A stretch of DNA of 25,533 nucleotides from the NCBI GenBank assembly GCA_910587535.1, contig CAJUKM010000020.1, positions 1 through 25,533 of the forward strand, read 5' to 3'. Of the stretch, positions 7,804-15,589 are shown piece after piece. The notes under the pieces were generated by a model. The model saw only the letters and a program-made list of their open reading frames with translations. It made no database searches and had not been told where the DNA came from. The DNA comes from an uncultured Bacilli bacterium (GTDB taxonomy: Bacteria > Bacillota_I > Bacilli_A > RF39 > UBA660). The position numbers and the translations under genes are program-made. Within the stretch, counting starts at the first letter, position 1, and the number at the start of each line of letters is the position of its first letter.

Positions 7804-7812
7804 ATTATAACA
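7804..7812 (-). promoter_or_regulatory. Extended -10 promoter of deoD-add
   Basis: On the minus strand the bases read TGTTATAAT, an extended -10 box, about 25 bases before the deoD start. No good -35 is seen because that position falls in the gatD terminator. It suggests deoD-add is a unit separate from murT-gatD. Confidence 0.55.
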
Positions 7813-7835
7813 AAAAAGACTAGCACATGCTAGTC
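7812..7835 (-). terminator. Terminator of murT-gatD
   Basis: GACTAGC (7818-7824) pairs with GCTAGTC (7829-7835) around ACAT. On the minus strand the stem is followed by six Us (complement of 7812-7817). The gatD stop codon lies within the stem. Confidence 0.85.
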
Positions 7836-8537
7836 CAAGTTATCATTAATTACAAAGTTTTCTATATATTTTTTATAAGCTACATATTCTATAGAATTAT
7901 CGTCAGTCCTATAAGTAAGTCCGTGTTGTTCGAATAAAGTTTTTAAAATGTGATCGGTGAAATAAGGATTTCTTATCAAAACGGGGCCGACGAACATCAT
8001 GCCATAGAAATTTTTATAGTGTATATTATCGGATGAATCGAAAAGTTTTTCATAATCTTTATTAACTAAGTTAAAACTGCAATTTTTAAAACCTACGACA
8101 GTATTGTTTTTTTCTAATTCATGACACTTATAAAAAAGCTCCCCGATGATCCGTTCATCTGCTTCTATAGCATTAAAACTAAAGGTATTTAGGCAATCTA
8201 TAGATTTTCCGTTTTTAAGATTCAATTTTTTACCGAATAACTCTAAAGCATTACCAGTTACTAAAAACATCACTCCATCTTCGATGGCTTCTTTAATTTC
8301 ACCCCGATACTTATTAAGTTCGCTCAAAACGATGTATTCATTTTCTTCGCTGCCAGCACCGAGATAGAAAAAATCGTATTTTTTAAAATCGATCTTATCG
8401 TCTATAGTCAAAAAATGTATTTCGACATCTATTCCTTGTCTTTCGATAAATTTTTTTAGAGCTTTTACGTTTCCAGACTCTCCATATAGATTCATGAGAT
8501 CGTAATAGAGATGAGCAATTTTAATCGTTTTTTTCAT
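7830..8537 (-). CDS. gatD: GatD-like subunit lacking glutaminase catalytic residues
   Basis: GatD normally hydrolyses glutamine and passes ammonia to MurT for amidation of D-Glu in lipid II. The 235-residue protein follows the family along its length: YDLMNLYGESGN (11-22), DFFYLGAGSEEN (55-66), IKEAIEDG (81-88), VGF(K/E)N (148-152), IHYKN (172-176) and VGPVLIRN (183-190). In the Staphylococcus protein, as I recall it, the nucleophile sits in TICGGYQFLGKK. The ungapped counterpart here is LVTGNALELFGKK, with Gly95 in place of Cys94. The catalytic His in YLHGPILPKN is Val183. The substrate loop GFENHGGRT is also altered (GFKNCSFNL). The glutaminase is therefore probably inactive, though the pairing with MurT is kept (17-base gene overlap). 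AAGGAGTGG precedes the start. Confidence 0.8.
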   Translation of the reverse strand: MKKTIKIAHLYYDLMNLYGESGNVKALKKFIERQGIDVEIHFLTIDDKIDFKKYDFFYLGAGSEENEYIVLSELNKYRGEIKEAIEDGVMFLVTGNALELFGKKLNLKNGKSIDCLNTFSFNAIEADERIIGELFYKCHELEKNNTVVGFKNCSFNLVNKDYEKLFDSSDNIHYKNFYGMMFVGPVLIRNPYFTDHILKTLFEQHGLTYRTDDNSIEYVAYKKYIENFVINDNLD

Positions 8538-9870
8538 CTTGCCACTCCTTCAACATTTTAGTTATAATTTCGGTCATATCGAAACATACCATAGTATATA
8601 TATTTCCCTCACTATAGTCTTTTATCATACTTAATAAATCGTTCATATCTTCCACTAATATTATCTTATCCTTTGGAATTGAAGCATAATCTAAACGCAC
8701 GGCGACGTCGTATTTAAATCTACCTATACAAAAGATTTTATCTATTTTATCGTCGTTTAAAAGTTCAAAATTTACATCCCAAAGCCAAGATAAGTCGTTA
8801 TATCTATATCGTCTACTTACATTTTCAAAACCTACTACGACGGTTTTTTTACCATTTTGTCTTTTGATATAGTTTAGAGACTGTAAATACGAAAGGGCAT
8901 TTTCATTTTTTGATTCGAGCATTTCGATAACTCTTCCATCGAGTGATTGAGATTTCATTCTCTTACTTACCATGACTTTTTCGTTGATCTCTGAAAGTAT
9001 GCCGTCTTTTTTAATACCTATTAAATCGCATATCGTGTATGAAAGTAGAGTATAGTAAACTGCAAAAAAGACATTTTTATTGAGTTTAAGTTTGTTGCCT
9101 TGGACCTCAAAAATTCCTTTTTCTAAGTCTACTTTTTCTGCTTCATAGTCTACTTTACCTCTTTTAAAAGAACATCTGGGACATTCGTATATTCCCAAAT
9201 GTCCATAGTGATATGCATCATAGTTTAATTTGTTATGGCATGATGGACAATATGCAAAGTCAACTGCATAATTTGGAACTGTAATGCTGTCATACTTGGT
9301 AGACTCTATACCATACGTCGTAATCTTTCCACCGTGCACATATTTAGCGCGATTTAAAAGAGGATCATCGGTATTAATTATTAGATGGACGTCATCGTCG
9401 ACACTTTCAAAGATTTTCTCGTATATGATTAGAGGATGTATATTTCTAGCAGGTTGGTCTCTCGTTATATTTGTTATAGCTAAATGCGTAATTATACCTT
9501 TTTTAAAAGTACCAGAGATAAATCTCTCGTCCATCTCTAATAGCAAAACGTCGGCATCTAGTTTATGTGAAAAAGTGTTAGTATTATTGAGAACTAACGT
9601 CGTGATAGCGTTTTTTATATTGCTGCCGCTTTTGTTCCACACGACTTTTTTTCCATTTCCCTCAAGAATATGCGCGAGCATACTGACAGTCGATCCTTTT
9701 CCGGATGAACCAGTTACTACTACTACATATTTAGGATATATTATGTCATCCAAAGGATGTTTATCGAATTTTAAAACCCAATTCCCGGGATATACCGTTC
9801 CATTTTTTCTAAACAATCGACATATCGCAGTGATGAATTTACATAGCACGATCGAAAACGTCGTTTTCAT
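8521..9870 (-). CDS. murT: MurT-like lipid II isoglutaminyl synthase subunit (Mur ligase)
   Basis: The Mur-ligase-like subunit of the MurT-GatD complex, which amidates lipid II D-Glu to D-isoglutamine at the membrane's inner face. The 449-residue protein has an ATP P-loop VVTGSSGKGST (51-61), the central Mur domain, a zinc ribbon typical of MurT with CPSC (208-211) and CPRC (230-233), and a C-terminal DUF1727-type domain with the conserved SWLWDVNFE (361-369). The P-loop varies from the usual TGTNGKT but keeps the Lys. ATG 9870 is preferred over GTG 9882 because GGTGAT lies just upstream. Its partner GatD lacks catalytic residues, so the source of nitrogen is uncertain. Confidence 0.85.
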   Translation of the reverse strand: MKTTFSIVLCKFITAICRLFRKNGTVYPGNWVLKFDKHPLDDIIYPKYVVVVTGSSGKGSTVSMLAHILEGNGKKVVWNKSGSNIKNAITTLVLNNTNTFSHKLDADVLLLEMDERFISGTFKKGIITHLAITNITRDQPARNIHPLIIYEKIFESVDDDVHLIINTDDPLLNRAKYVHGGKITTYGIESTKYDSITVPNYAVDFAYCPSCHNKLNYDAYHYGHLGIYECPRCSFKRGKVDYEAEKVDLEKGIFEVQGNKLKLNKNVFFAVYYTLLSYTICDLIGIKKDGILSEINEKVMVSKRMKSQSLDGRVIEMLESKNENALSYLQSLNYIKRQNGKKTVVVGFENVSRRYRYNDLSWLWDVNFELLNDDKIDKIFCIGRFKYDVAVRLDYASIPKDKIILVEDMNDLLSMIKDYSEGNIYTMVCFDMTEIITKMLKEWQDEKND

Positions 9871-9886
9871 CTTAATCACCACAATT

Positions 9887-9895
9887 ATTATATCA
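9887..9895 (-). promoter_or_regulatory. Extended -10 promoter of murT-gatD
   Basis: On the minus strand TGATATAAT gives an extended -10 box 17 to 25 bases before the murT ATG. No clear -35 is seen. It is divergent from the recA promoter. Confidence 0.5.
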
Positions 9896-9983
9896 TTCTG
9901 CTCTATAAAATACTAGAAAAATGAGAAATGTCAGTTTTACACGGTATAATAATAAGTGAAGAGGTCTAGAAAAAGGAAAATGT

Positions 9984-10012
9984 TTGACAAACAAAAAGGG
10001 GTAGTTTAAAAT
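9984..10012 (+). promoter_or_regulatory. Promoter of recA
   Basis: TTGACA (9984-9989), a 17-base spacer and TAAAAT (10007-10012). I see no Gram-positive LexA box in the 130 bases before recA. Confidence 0.75.
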
Positions 10013-10032
10013 TGAAACATGGAGGTTAACTT

Positions 10033-11067
10033 ATGAAAAAACAGCTAAATACAGCGAATAATGATAAAGATAAAGCCCTCGAAGAAGTGATGGCTCAAAT
10101 AGAAAAACAGTTCGGTAAAGGTGCCATAATGAAGTTGGGAAGCGAAGAGCATATCCAAGTCGAAGCAACTCCGACTGGTTCTATAAGTCTAGACATCGCT
10201 TTAGGTGTTGGAGGATATCCAAAAGGTAGAATAATAGAGATATTTGGTCCTGAGTCTAGTGGAAAGACGACTTTTGCCTTAGAGGCGATTTCTGAATGTC
10301 AAAAAAGAGGAGGCAGAGCAGCATTTATAGATGCCGAGCATGCCCTTGATCCTGTATATAGTAAAAGTCTTGGAGTCAACATCGACGAACTTCTACTTAG
10401 CCAACCTGATACCGGTGAGCAAGCCCTAGAGATAGTGGATGCCTTGGTTAAAAGTGAAGCTGTAAATTTGATAGTCATCGATTCTGTTGCTGCCTTAGTT
10501 CCACAAGCCGAAATAGAAGGCGAAATGGGAGATTCTCACGTCGGATTACAGGCGAGATTGATGAGTCAAGCGCTCAGAAAACTGTCTGGTACTATCAATA
10601 AAACGAAAACTACGGCAATATTCATAAATCAGCTGAGAGAAAAAGTCGGTATAATGTTTGGTAATCCAGAAACCACACCTGGCGGAAGAGCTTTAAAATT
10701 CTATTCTTCTGTCCGCCTAGATATTAGAAGAGGAGAACAGATTAAGAATGCCGATCAAGTAGTCGGAAATAAGACGAATGTCAAAGTAGTAAAAAATAAA
10801 GTAGCGCCACCTTTTAAAAACATTTCGGTAGATATAATGTATGGAGAAGGCGTTTCTAAAGAGGGTGAGCTTTTAGATATAGGTTCTGAAATCGGGGTTG
10901 TCGATAAGAGTGGAGCATGGTATGCCTATAATGGTGAGAAAATCGGTCAAGGAAAAGAAAACGCTAAGCTATATTTAAAAGAAAATACATCAGTTGCAGA
11001 AGAAATCGAAAATAGAATTCGTGAACACTACGGAATAGGAGAAACGACGCTAAAAAAAGGAGATTAA
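10033..11067 (+). CDS. recA: Recombinase A
   Basis: DNA strand-exchange ATPase for recombinational repair and the SOS response. The 344-residue protein shows the Walker A motif GPESSGKTT (72-80), Walker B LIVIDSVAAL (about 146-155), the L1/L2 regions (EIEGEMGDSHVGLQAR and FGNPETTPGG), INQLREKVG and the C-terminal domain. Length is typical and no intein interrupts it. GGAGG lies seven bases before the ATG, and the gene has its own promoter and terminator. The usual Firmicute neighbour rny lies about 6 kb downstream, after several unusual genes. Confidence 0.98.
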   Translation: MKKQLNTANNDKDKALEEVMAQIEKQFGKGAIMKLGSEEHIQVEATPTGSISLDIALGVGGYPKGRIIEIFGPESSGKTTFALEAISECQKRGGRAAFIDAEHALDPVYSKSLGVNIDELLLSQPDTGEQALEIVDALVKSEAVNLIVIDSVAALVPQAEIEGEMGDSHVGLQARLMSQALRKLSGTINKTKTTAIFINQLREKVGIMFGNPETTPGGRALKFYSSVRLDIRRGEQIKNADQVVGNKTNVKVVKNKVAPPFKNISVDIMYGEGVSKEGELLDIGSEIGVVDKSGAWYAYNGEKIGQGKENAKLYLKENTSVAEEIENRIREHYGIGETTLKKGD

Positions 11068-11084
11068 AACACTCCTTTTATTTT
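11055..11084. terminator. Terminator between recA and the convergent gene
   Basis: AAAAGGAG (11055-11062) pairs with CTCCTTTT (11072-11079) around a nine-base loop, with flanking A- and T-runs. It overlaps the recA stop and the 3' end of the minus-strand gene. Confidence 0.75.
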
Positions 11085-11935
11085 ATACGTTCTAATTTAA
11101 ATTGTCCTTTTGAGTCCGTATAATCTTCAAAAACTATTTGTTCATGATTGGGATAACTTACCACAAAATTAGTTTTTATATTAAAAGGCTCGTCAAAATT
11201 GAAAACGACGTCAGTATGTGATCTTTCTAATCTGTCAAAAAGTTTACCTCTGATAAATCCGTACATCATATTTCTTTCAATGATTCCTTCAACTTTTCCC
11301 AAGTTTATTAAATGGTCTTTTATAAATTCCAGTTTTTTGATAGTCAATCCGTATGAATCATTTGGGTCAACATCAAAAAATCGGCTCGAAATACTTCTTA
11401 CGATCATCTCTTCTCTAAGAACATCAAAAATATCTGAAGTATTTATATTATTAGGATGAACCTTTAAATCGCTATCTATCTTCTTTAAATAATCTTCATC
11501 TATAGATCGTAAATATGGATGATTATCTTTCACTAATTTATATGGACTATGTCTTCCAAAATAGCAAGTTTTTAAACCATATTGAATGCGGAATAAATCG
11601 TTTAATGGATCCAAAAAATAATATCCTAATTGCCCCTCAACAATCATAGCAAATAATGGAATCTGCGTAGAAGTCGCTGTAATCTTTCTAGCTTTTATGC
11701 CAAATACAGCTAATGCTTTTATATAATGATCGATTAAAGTGCTACAGACGATGTACTTCTCATGTTTTATAAAACCTTTTTTATATTGTGCCAACTGTTC
11801 TTCCTTTGTAGCAAGAAAAAAATGTATATCTCTTTCGAAACAATAAGCTAAATTGATGTACAAAAACCTTATAATATAGTCTCGAGGCCAACTCCTATCT
11901 ACACTAGCTATAACTTTTAACATATCTTCTGACAT
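11078..11935 (-). CDS. Transglutaminase-like fold protein, possibly inactive
   Basis: A 285-residue cytosolic protein without signal peptide or membrane segment. The middle resembles a transglutaminase/cysteine-protease core: Cys64 in YIVCSTLIDHYIKALAVFGI, then KARKI, and Asp109-Pro110 in GYYFLDPLNDL, the arrangement of the family's catalytic Cys and Asp. At the expected His position the sequence reads IPLFAMIVEG, with no His, so catalysis is doubtful. The C-terminal 160 residues match nothing I recognise. ATG 11935 is chosen because AGGTGG lies five bases upstream (GTG 11944 is the alternative). The function is unknown, and the fold call is tentative. Confidence 0.5.
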   Translation of the reverse strand: MSEDMLKVIASVDRSWPRDYIIRFLYINLAYCFERDIHFFLATKEEQLAQYKKGFIKHEKYIVCSTLIDHYIKALAVFGIKARKITATSTQIPLFAMIVEGQLGYYFLDPLNDLFRIQYGLKTCYFGRHSPYKLVKDNHPYLRSIDEDYLKKIDSDLKVHPNNINTSDIFDVLREEMIVRSISSRFFDVDPNDSYGLTIKKLEFIKDHLINLGKVEGIIERNMMYGFIRGKLFDRLERSHTDVVFNFDEPFNIKTNFVVSYPNHEQIVFEDYTDSKGQFKLERIK

Positions 11936-11956
11936 AAACGCCACCTCAGAACTGGT

Positions 11957-11985
11957 ATAATAGCATAAAATAGATTTTTTTACAA
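11957..11985 (-). promoter_or_regulatory. Promoter of the transglutaminase-like gene
   Basis: On the minus strand TTGTAA (11985-11980), a 17-base spacer and TATTAT (11962-11957), with TG one base before the -10 box. Confidence 0.6.
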
Positions 11986-11989
11986 ATTG

Positions 11990-12018
11990 TTGACCATTAA
12001 TAAAATATATGTTAGAAT
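11990..12018 (+). promoter_or_regulatory. Promoter of the sigma-like paralogue pair
   Basis: TTGACC (11990-11995), a 17-base spacer and TAGAAT (12013-12018). It starts five bases beyond the -35 of the divergent gene, so the two promoters are back to back and could be co-controlled. Confidence 0.7.
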
Positions 12019-12049
12019 ATCATTTCTAGAAAAAAGGGGGGACTTAATT

Positions 12050-13120
12050 ATGCCAGAAAAAAGAGAAGAATCTAAAAGAAATTTGCAAGAATTAAGAAGG
12101 GAATCTCTAAGTATGTTTAGAGAGTTTAATATAAGTGAATGGATACAAAAATCTGCAGTTTTATCTCCCAGAGAAGCTGCGTCTGTAAAGTTTTCTTTAG
12201 AAAATGGTATTCCAGATCCTTTAGTTAAATTAGTTATGCTACCATTTCCTCAGTTTATAACAGAATATATAAAAGGTTGGGAAAAAGCAAAAAAGTATCT
12301 AGAAGATCCTGCTTTAGGATACAAACTTTATTTATTAAATACAGAACAGTTAGTATTTTTTGCAATGAACATAAAAGGTAAACTAGACTATGTCGCAGAT
12401 TCTAAAATACAAAGTCAATATAATAAAAAAATGCGCAGTATACATACCACACTTCAAGTTCCATTAGGAAAATATTTAGTTACAGCTCATACTCTTAATT
12501 TGATATACCTCAAAAAGATGGTCCATTTAAGCCAATATATTGATAGAGAAGAAGCCATAAGATTAGGTCTTAGTAAAGCAGAGATTTTTACGGCAGATTG
12601 GCTTAGAACAGGAATCGACAGAGGTTATGCATTAGAAGAAAAAATGATGTGTTTGAATCCAGCGGCAAGGGCAGCTTTTATAAGATTATTTGGTCTACAT
12701 GGGTACGACTATTTATCTGTAAAAGATATAGCCGAAGATCTAGATGTTCCATGTTCTTCACTTGAATCTATAACAGAAATATTTCTAAATACAGCTCTTT
12801 TAACTTTGGGCGAATTTAAAAATGCTATCGGTTTAATCGATAAAGAATATGAAGTAGAAGAATATCGTAGATATTCTAATAAAAAAGCCTTAAAAAAAAC
12901 TGATTTAAAGTTATCTGTTGCCTTCACTGTTTCACAGTTAGGTGGTATAGAAAAAGTGATATTACAGTCACTCGATAATAGAAGTCTAATGGCTTATATA
13001 GCGAACAAATATTTTTTTGGAAATTCTCATGAAACGATGGAATATTTGTTAATGGACTTAATAGAAGTCAAAAATGCAACAGAAATGTTTCAAAAAAAGA
13101 TGAAGGAAGTATCGAAATGA
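12050..13120 (+). CDS. Unknown protein with sigma-region-4-like segment, first of a paralogue pair
   Basis: A 356-residue protein of unknown function, paralogous along its length to the next gene. Shared blocks include a leading amphipathic region ending in the (S/E)WxxKSxVLS motif, LPFPQFITEY (64-73), DPALGYKLY (86-94) and a helix-rich centre. Residues about 205-250 (ARAAFIRLFGLHGYDYLSVK, then DIAEDLDVPCSSLE) have the spacing of sigma-70 region 4 helix-turn-helix sequences. No signal peptide or membrane segment. ATG 12050 is chosen over 11987 because the run AGGGGGG lies eight bases upstream and 11987 precedes the promoter. The stop overlaps the next start by four bases. A role in transcription is a guess from the helical pattern. 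Confidence 0.6.
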   Translation: MPEKREESKRNLQELRRESLSMFREFNISEWIQKSAVLSPREAASVKFSLENGIPDPLVKLVMLPFPQFITEYIKGWEKAKKYLEDPALGYKLYLLNTEQLVFFAMNIKGKLDYVADSKIQSQYNKKMRSIHTTLQVPLGKYLVTAHTLNLIYLKKMVHLSQYIDREEAIRLGLSKAEIFTADWLRTGIDRGYALEEKMMCLNPAARAAFIRLFGLHGYDYLSVKDIAEDLDVPCSSLESITEIFLNTALLTLGEFKNAIGLIDKEYEVEEYRRYSNKKALKKTDLKLSVAFTVSQLGGIEKVILQSLDNRSLMAYIANKYFFGNSHETMEYLLMDLIEVKNATEMFQKKMKEVSK

Positions 13121-14118
13121 CACCAGAAGAAAAAAAATCGATAGAAATGTATAGATTTCACGATATATTAGAATGGACTGAAAAAAGTCAAGTTTTAAGC
13201 AGCCAAGAACTTGAAGAAGTGGAAAGATACCTTAGAGAAGGCAAAATGTCTCCACTTTTAGAAATTTTAAAACTTCCTTTTCCAATGTTTGCCTACGAAT
13301 ATTTTAAAAAGCTTGGATCAGTAAATAGATTTTTAATAGATCCTGCCTTTGGATATAAAATGTACATGTTATCAGATAAACTTCGAGTATTTTTTGCAAA
13401 CATGTCTAGGGCAAAAAAACCTAGTGACATACCAAATATGTATAAGAAAAATTTTTCGGAATATCTAACTGAATTAGAAGATATATTTTCATTGCCATTA
13501 GACAAAATAAGCGCACAAAAAAATAGAGATGAAAGAGATTTAAAATTTATATATCTCACACAATATATTACTGCTTCTGTTGCAACAGAATTGAATCTCC
13601 AATTTGGAAAATGCTTAATTGGTCAAGAAGATGGTTATGAATTAGAAAAGAAATTGCAAGCTTTAAACTTGTTTCCTAGAATTATTGCATCCCATGCATT
13701 AGGATTATATGGATTAAAAAGAAAAAAAATAGAATCCATTGCGCAATTTCTCAATGTTAATTCTTCTATTGCAGTTAGACTATGGAGAGAACTTAAACCG
13801 ATGTTAGAACTTCCATACTTAGATTTCATAAGAAAAATCGGCTTACAAGTACAAAGTGAAGAATCAGAAGGCATAAAACTTTATAGTAATGAAACTTATA
13901 AAAATTTAGATTTAAATTTGCATATGAGTTGGTTATATAACAATGTTTTAAGCGATTTAGAAAAAGGAGTGCTAGCCACCCTAAATCAAAAAAACACTAG
14001 AATTTATATCGCTAGAAAATATATGTTTGACAACCCAGAAACGATTGCAAGGTATCTTTCGGCATCCGATATCGAAGTTTCCAAATATGGCGAACTTTCG
14101 GGCCATACCAAAATATAA
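13117..14118 (+). CDS. Unknown protein with sigma-region-4-like segment, second of a paralogue pair
   Basis: A 333-residue protein, diverged paralogue of the preceding gene. Conserved blocks are ILEWTEKSQVLS (17-28), LPFPMFAYEYF (53-63), DPAFGYKMYML (75-85), GYELEKKLQALN (173-184) and the region-4-like PRIIASHALGLYGLKRKKIE with SIAQFLNVNSS (187-217). Another shared block near the end pairs ARKYMFDNPETIARYL with the first protein's ANKYFFGNSHETMEYL. ATG overlaps the previous stop (ATGA), so the two are translated together and probably act together, perhaps as a heterodimer. The function is unknown. Similarity between the two is low outside these blocks, suggesting fast or functionally split evolution. 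Confidence 0.6.
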   Translation: MTPEEKKSIEMYRFHDILEWTEKSQVLSSQELEEVERYLREGKMSPLLEILKLPFPMFAYEYFKKLGSVNRFLIDPAFGYKMYMLSDKLRVFFANMSRAKKPSDIPNMYKKNFSEYLTELEDIFSLPLDKISAQKNRDERDLKFIYLTQYITASVATELNLQFGKCLIGQEDGYELEKKLQALNLFPRIIASHALGLYGLKRKKIESIAQFLNVNSSIAVRLWRELKPMLELPYLDFIRKIGLQVQSEESEGIKLYSNETYKNLDLNLHMSWLYNNVLSDLEKGVLATLNQKNTRIYIARKYMFDNPETIARYLSASDIEVSKYGELSGHTKI

Positions 14119-14122
14119 ACGG

Positions 14123-14151
14123 TTGTAAAAATTATATATAAATTATATAAT
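14123..14151 (+). promoter_or_regulatory. Promoter of the YebC-family gene
   Basis: TTGTAA (14123-14128), a 17-base spacer and TATAAT (14146-14151), in the 62-base gap before the gene. Confidence 0.7.
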
Positions 14152-14180
14152 TAAAACATATTAGAAAAGGAAGTGTTCCG

Positions 14181-14900
14181 ATGGGAAGAGCATTCGAAGT
14201 AAGAAAAGCTAGCATTCAAAAAAATGGTGCGGCTAGAGGAAAAATTTATACTACTTTTGCTAAAGAGATCTATTTAGCATGTAAAAAGGGAGTTCCCGAA
14301 ATTGAAAGCAACGTCGAACTGAAAAGAGTTGTCGCTAAAGCTAAAAAACAACAAGTGCCTAACGAAATAATCGATAGGGCAATAGCAAAAGCAAAAGGTG
14401 CAGGTCAAGAAGACTACAAGGAAGTTATCTATGAAGGATTCGGGCCAGGAGCTAGCACATTAGTGATCAAAACTTTAACAGATAATGTCAATAGAACCGT
14501 TGGCGAAGTGCGAGCTGCATTTAACAAAGTTCATAAAAGCTTAGGAGTTTCTAATAGTGTTTTATATAACTATGATCACCTGAGTATAGTCGGAGTAAAA
14601 AGTGATTTAGAATCGGAACTGTTCGAAGCACTGTTAGACGCTGGAATTGAAATTCACGACTTAGAAAACGAAGACGGAATTCTAGTTGTAACTGCAGATG
14701 CTAAAGATTCATCTAAAGTAAAAGATGTAATAGAGACACTTATCGAAGGGGCAGAACTTGAGATAGATGAAATCGGTATGTATCCTAAAGAAAAGATAAG
14801 TTTAGAAGGAGAAGACTTAGAAATCTTTCAGAAACTTTATAAAATGTTAGATGAAATAGAAGACGTTACAGAAATATATACTAATGTTTTAATGGACTAG
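14181..14900 (+). CDS. YebC/PmpR-family protein (YeeN subgroup)
   Basis: Members of this family were described as DNA-binding transcription regulators and more recently as factors that help ribosomes through difficult proline stretches. The 239-residue protein begins MGRAFEVRKAS and keeps the family blocks FAKEIYLACKKG (26-37), NVELKRVVAKAKKQQVPNEI, YEGFGPG, TDNVNRT, GEVRAAF and the C-terminal EIDEIGMYP. The N-terminus is of the YeeN rather than the classical YebC type. AGGAAG lies seven bases before the ATG. It has its own promoter and terminator. RuvC is a common YebC neighbour elsewhere but is not seen here. Confidence 0.9.
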   Translation: MGRAFEVRKASIQKNGAARGKIYTTFAKEIYLACKKGVPEIESNVELKRVVAKAKKQQVPNEIIDRAIAKAKGAGQEDYKEVIYEGFGPGASTLVIKTLTDNVNRTVGEVRAAFNKVHKSLGVSNSVLYNYDHLSIVGVKSDLESELFEALLDAGIEIHDLENEDGILVVTADAKDSSKVKDVIETLIEGAELEIDEIGMYPKEKISLEGEDLEIFQKLYKMLDEIEDVTEIYTNVLMD

Positions 14901-14916
14901 AAAGTCCATTTTCTTA
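14891..14916 (+). terminator. Hairpin terminator after the YebC-family gene
   Basis: AATGGACT (14891-14898) pairs with AGTCCATT (14903-14910) around AGAA and is followed by a short imperfect T-run. The stop codon lies in the stem. A ribosome site for the next gene follows at once, so termination may be incomplete. Confidence 0.65.
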
Positions 14917-14938
14917 AAATAGAAAGAAGGTGTAGAAT

Positions 14939-15520
14939 ATGCCGAATTGTGACATTCTAGAGTGTGAGTTAGAAGACTTACAATTTCTCATGAAAAAATA
15001 ACTAGCTAATTATACAGAAGAACTCGGAATAAGTGTCATTTCTCCAGATGAAATAAGACACGGAATCCATTTTGATAGAAGAATAAACAGACATGCATAT
15101 CTAGCACTTTTACTTTTAAAAAAGATGTTTAGAATTGGAAGTCCAGAAGAACTGTGTGATAAAAATATGTTAGAAACGTTAAACAAAAGGTTTAACATTA
15201 AAGATTTTATCACTATACATCATATCTATAGAGAAGATTCAAAAGAGGCATTTATCTTTGTTCCGGCAGTTATAACACTCTTTGAATATAGAGAACTGCA
15301 AAAATTGAGACCATTACTAGTAAAAGATGACGTGAGTGTAATTTTTTTAATAGACAATATAGATCCACGAACTGGTTTAGAATATGATACAGAAGAATAC
15401 AGTTTTAACGGAAAAAGCGGTAAAGCCGATGTCATAGATACATGTCTTAAGTACTTATTAGAACATGGAAGAGTCGAAGACTACACACTTCCTTATGAAA
15501 AAGAAAAAAGTATTGGGTAA
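14939..15520 (+). pseudogene. Unknown gene interrupted by an in-frame TAA
   Basis: A ribosome site (AGAAGGTG, 14925-14932) precedes ATG 14939, which opens MPNCDILECELEDLQFLMKK and hits TAA at 14999-15001. The same frame then runs on without a stop through LANYTEELGISVISPDEI to the stop at 15518-15520, giving 192 sense codons if the TAA is ignored. The longest uninterrupted part with an ATG starts at 15125 (131 residues). The residues on both sides of the TAA look like normal protein, so a nonsense mutation, sequencing error or read-through are all possible. The product is not recognised: cytosolic-looking, with no motif I can name. The downstream part has no ribosome site of its own at ATG 15125. 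Confidence 0.65.
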
Positions 15521-15534
15521 ACCCAATTTTTTTT
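15512..15534 (+). terminator. Intrinsic terminator after the interrupted gene
   Basis: ATTGGG (15512-15517) pairs with CCCAAT (15522-15527) around TAAA, followed by a T-run to 15534. It overlaps the stop codon. Confidence 0.85.
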
Positions 15535-15535
15535 A

Positions 15536-15563
15536 TTGCAATTTAAAAAAAAATGAGTATAAT
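15536..15563 (+). promoter_or_regulatory. Promoter of the HipA-like gene
   Basis: TTGCAA (15536-15541), a 16-base spacer and TATAAT (15558-15563), 27 bases before the ATG at 15590. Confidence 0.65.
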
Positions 15564-15589
15564 AACCATCTACCAAAGGGGTTTTTAAA

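Noticed and set aside
9284..9916. Plus-strand open frame of 210 residues
   Set aside because: It is antisense to murT, has no ribosome site or recognisable domain, and murT is well supported on the other strand.
9901..10032. SOS (LexA) box before recA
   Set aside because: No sequence close to the Gram-positive consensus (GAAC-N4-GTTC) is seen.
14939..15520. Alternative genetic code with UAA read as an amino acid
   Set aside because: TAA terminates other genes in the window (sirA, the nucleotidase, recA and rny) with terminators at or near the stop, so wholesale reassignment is excluded.
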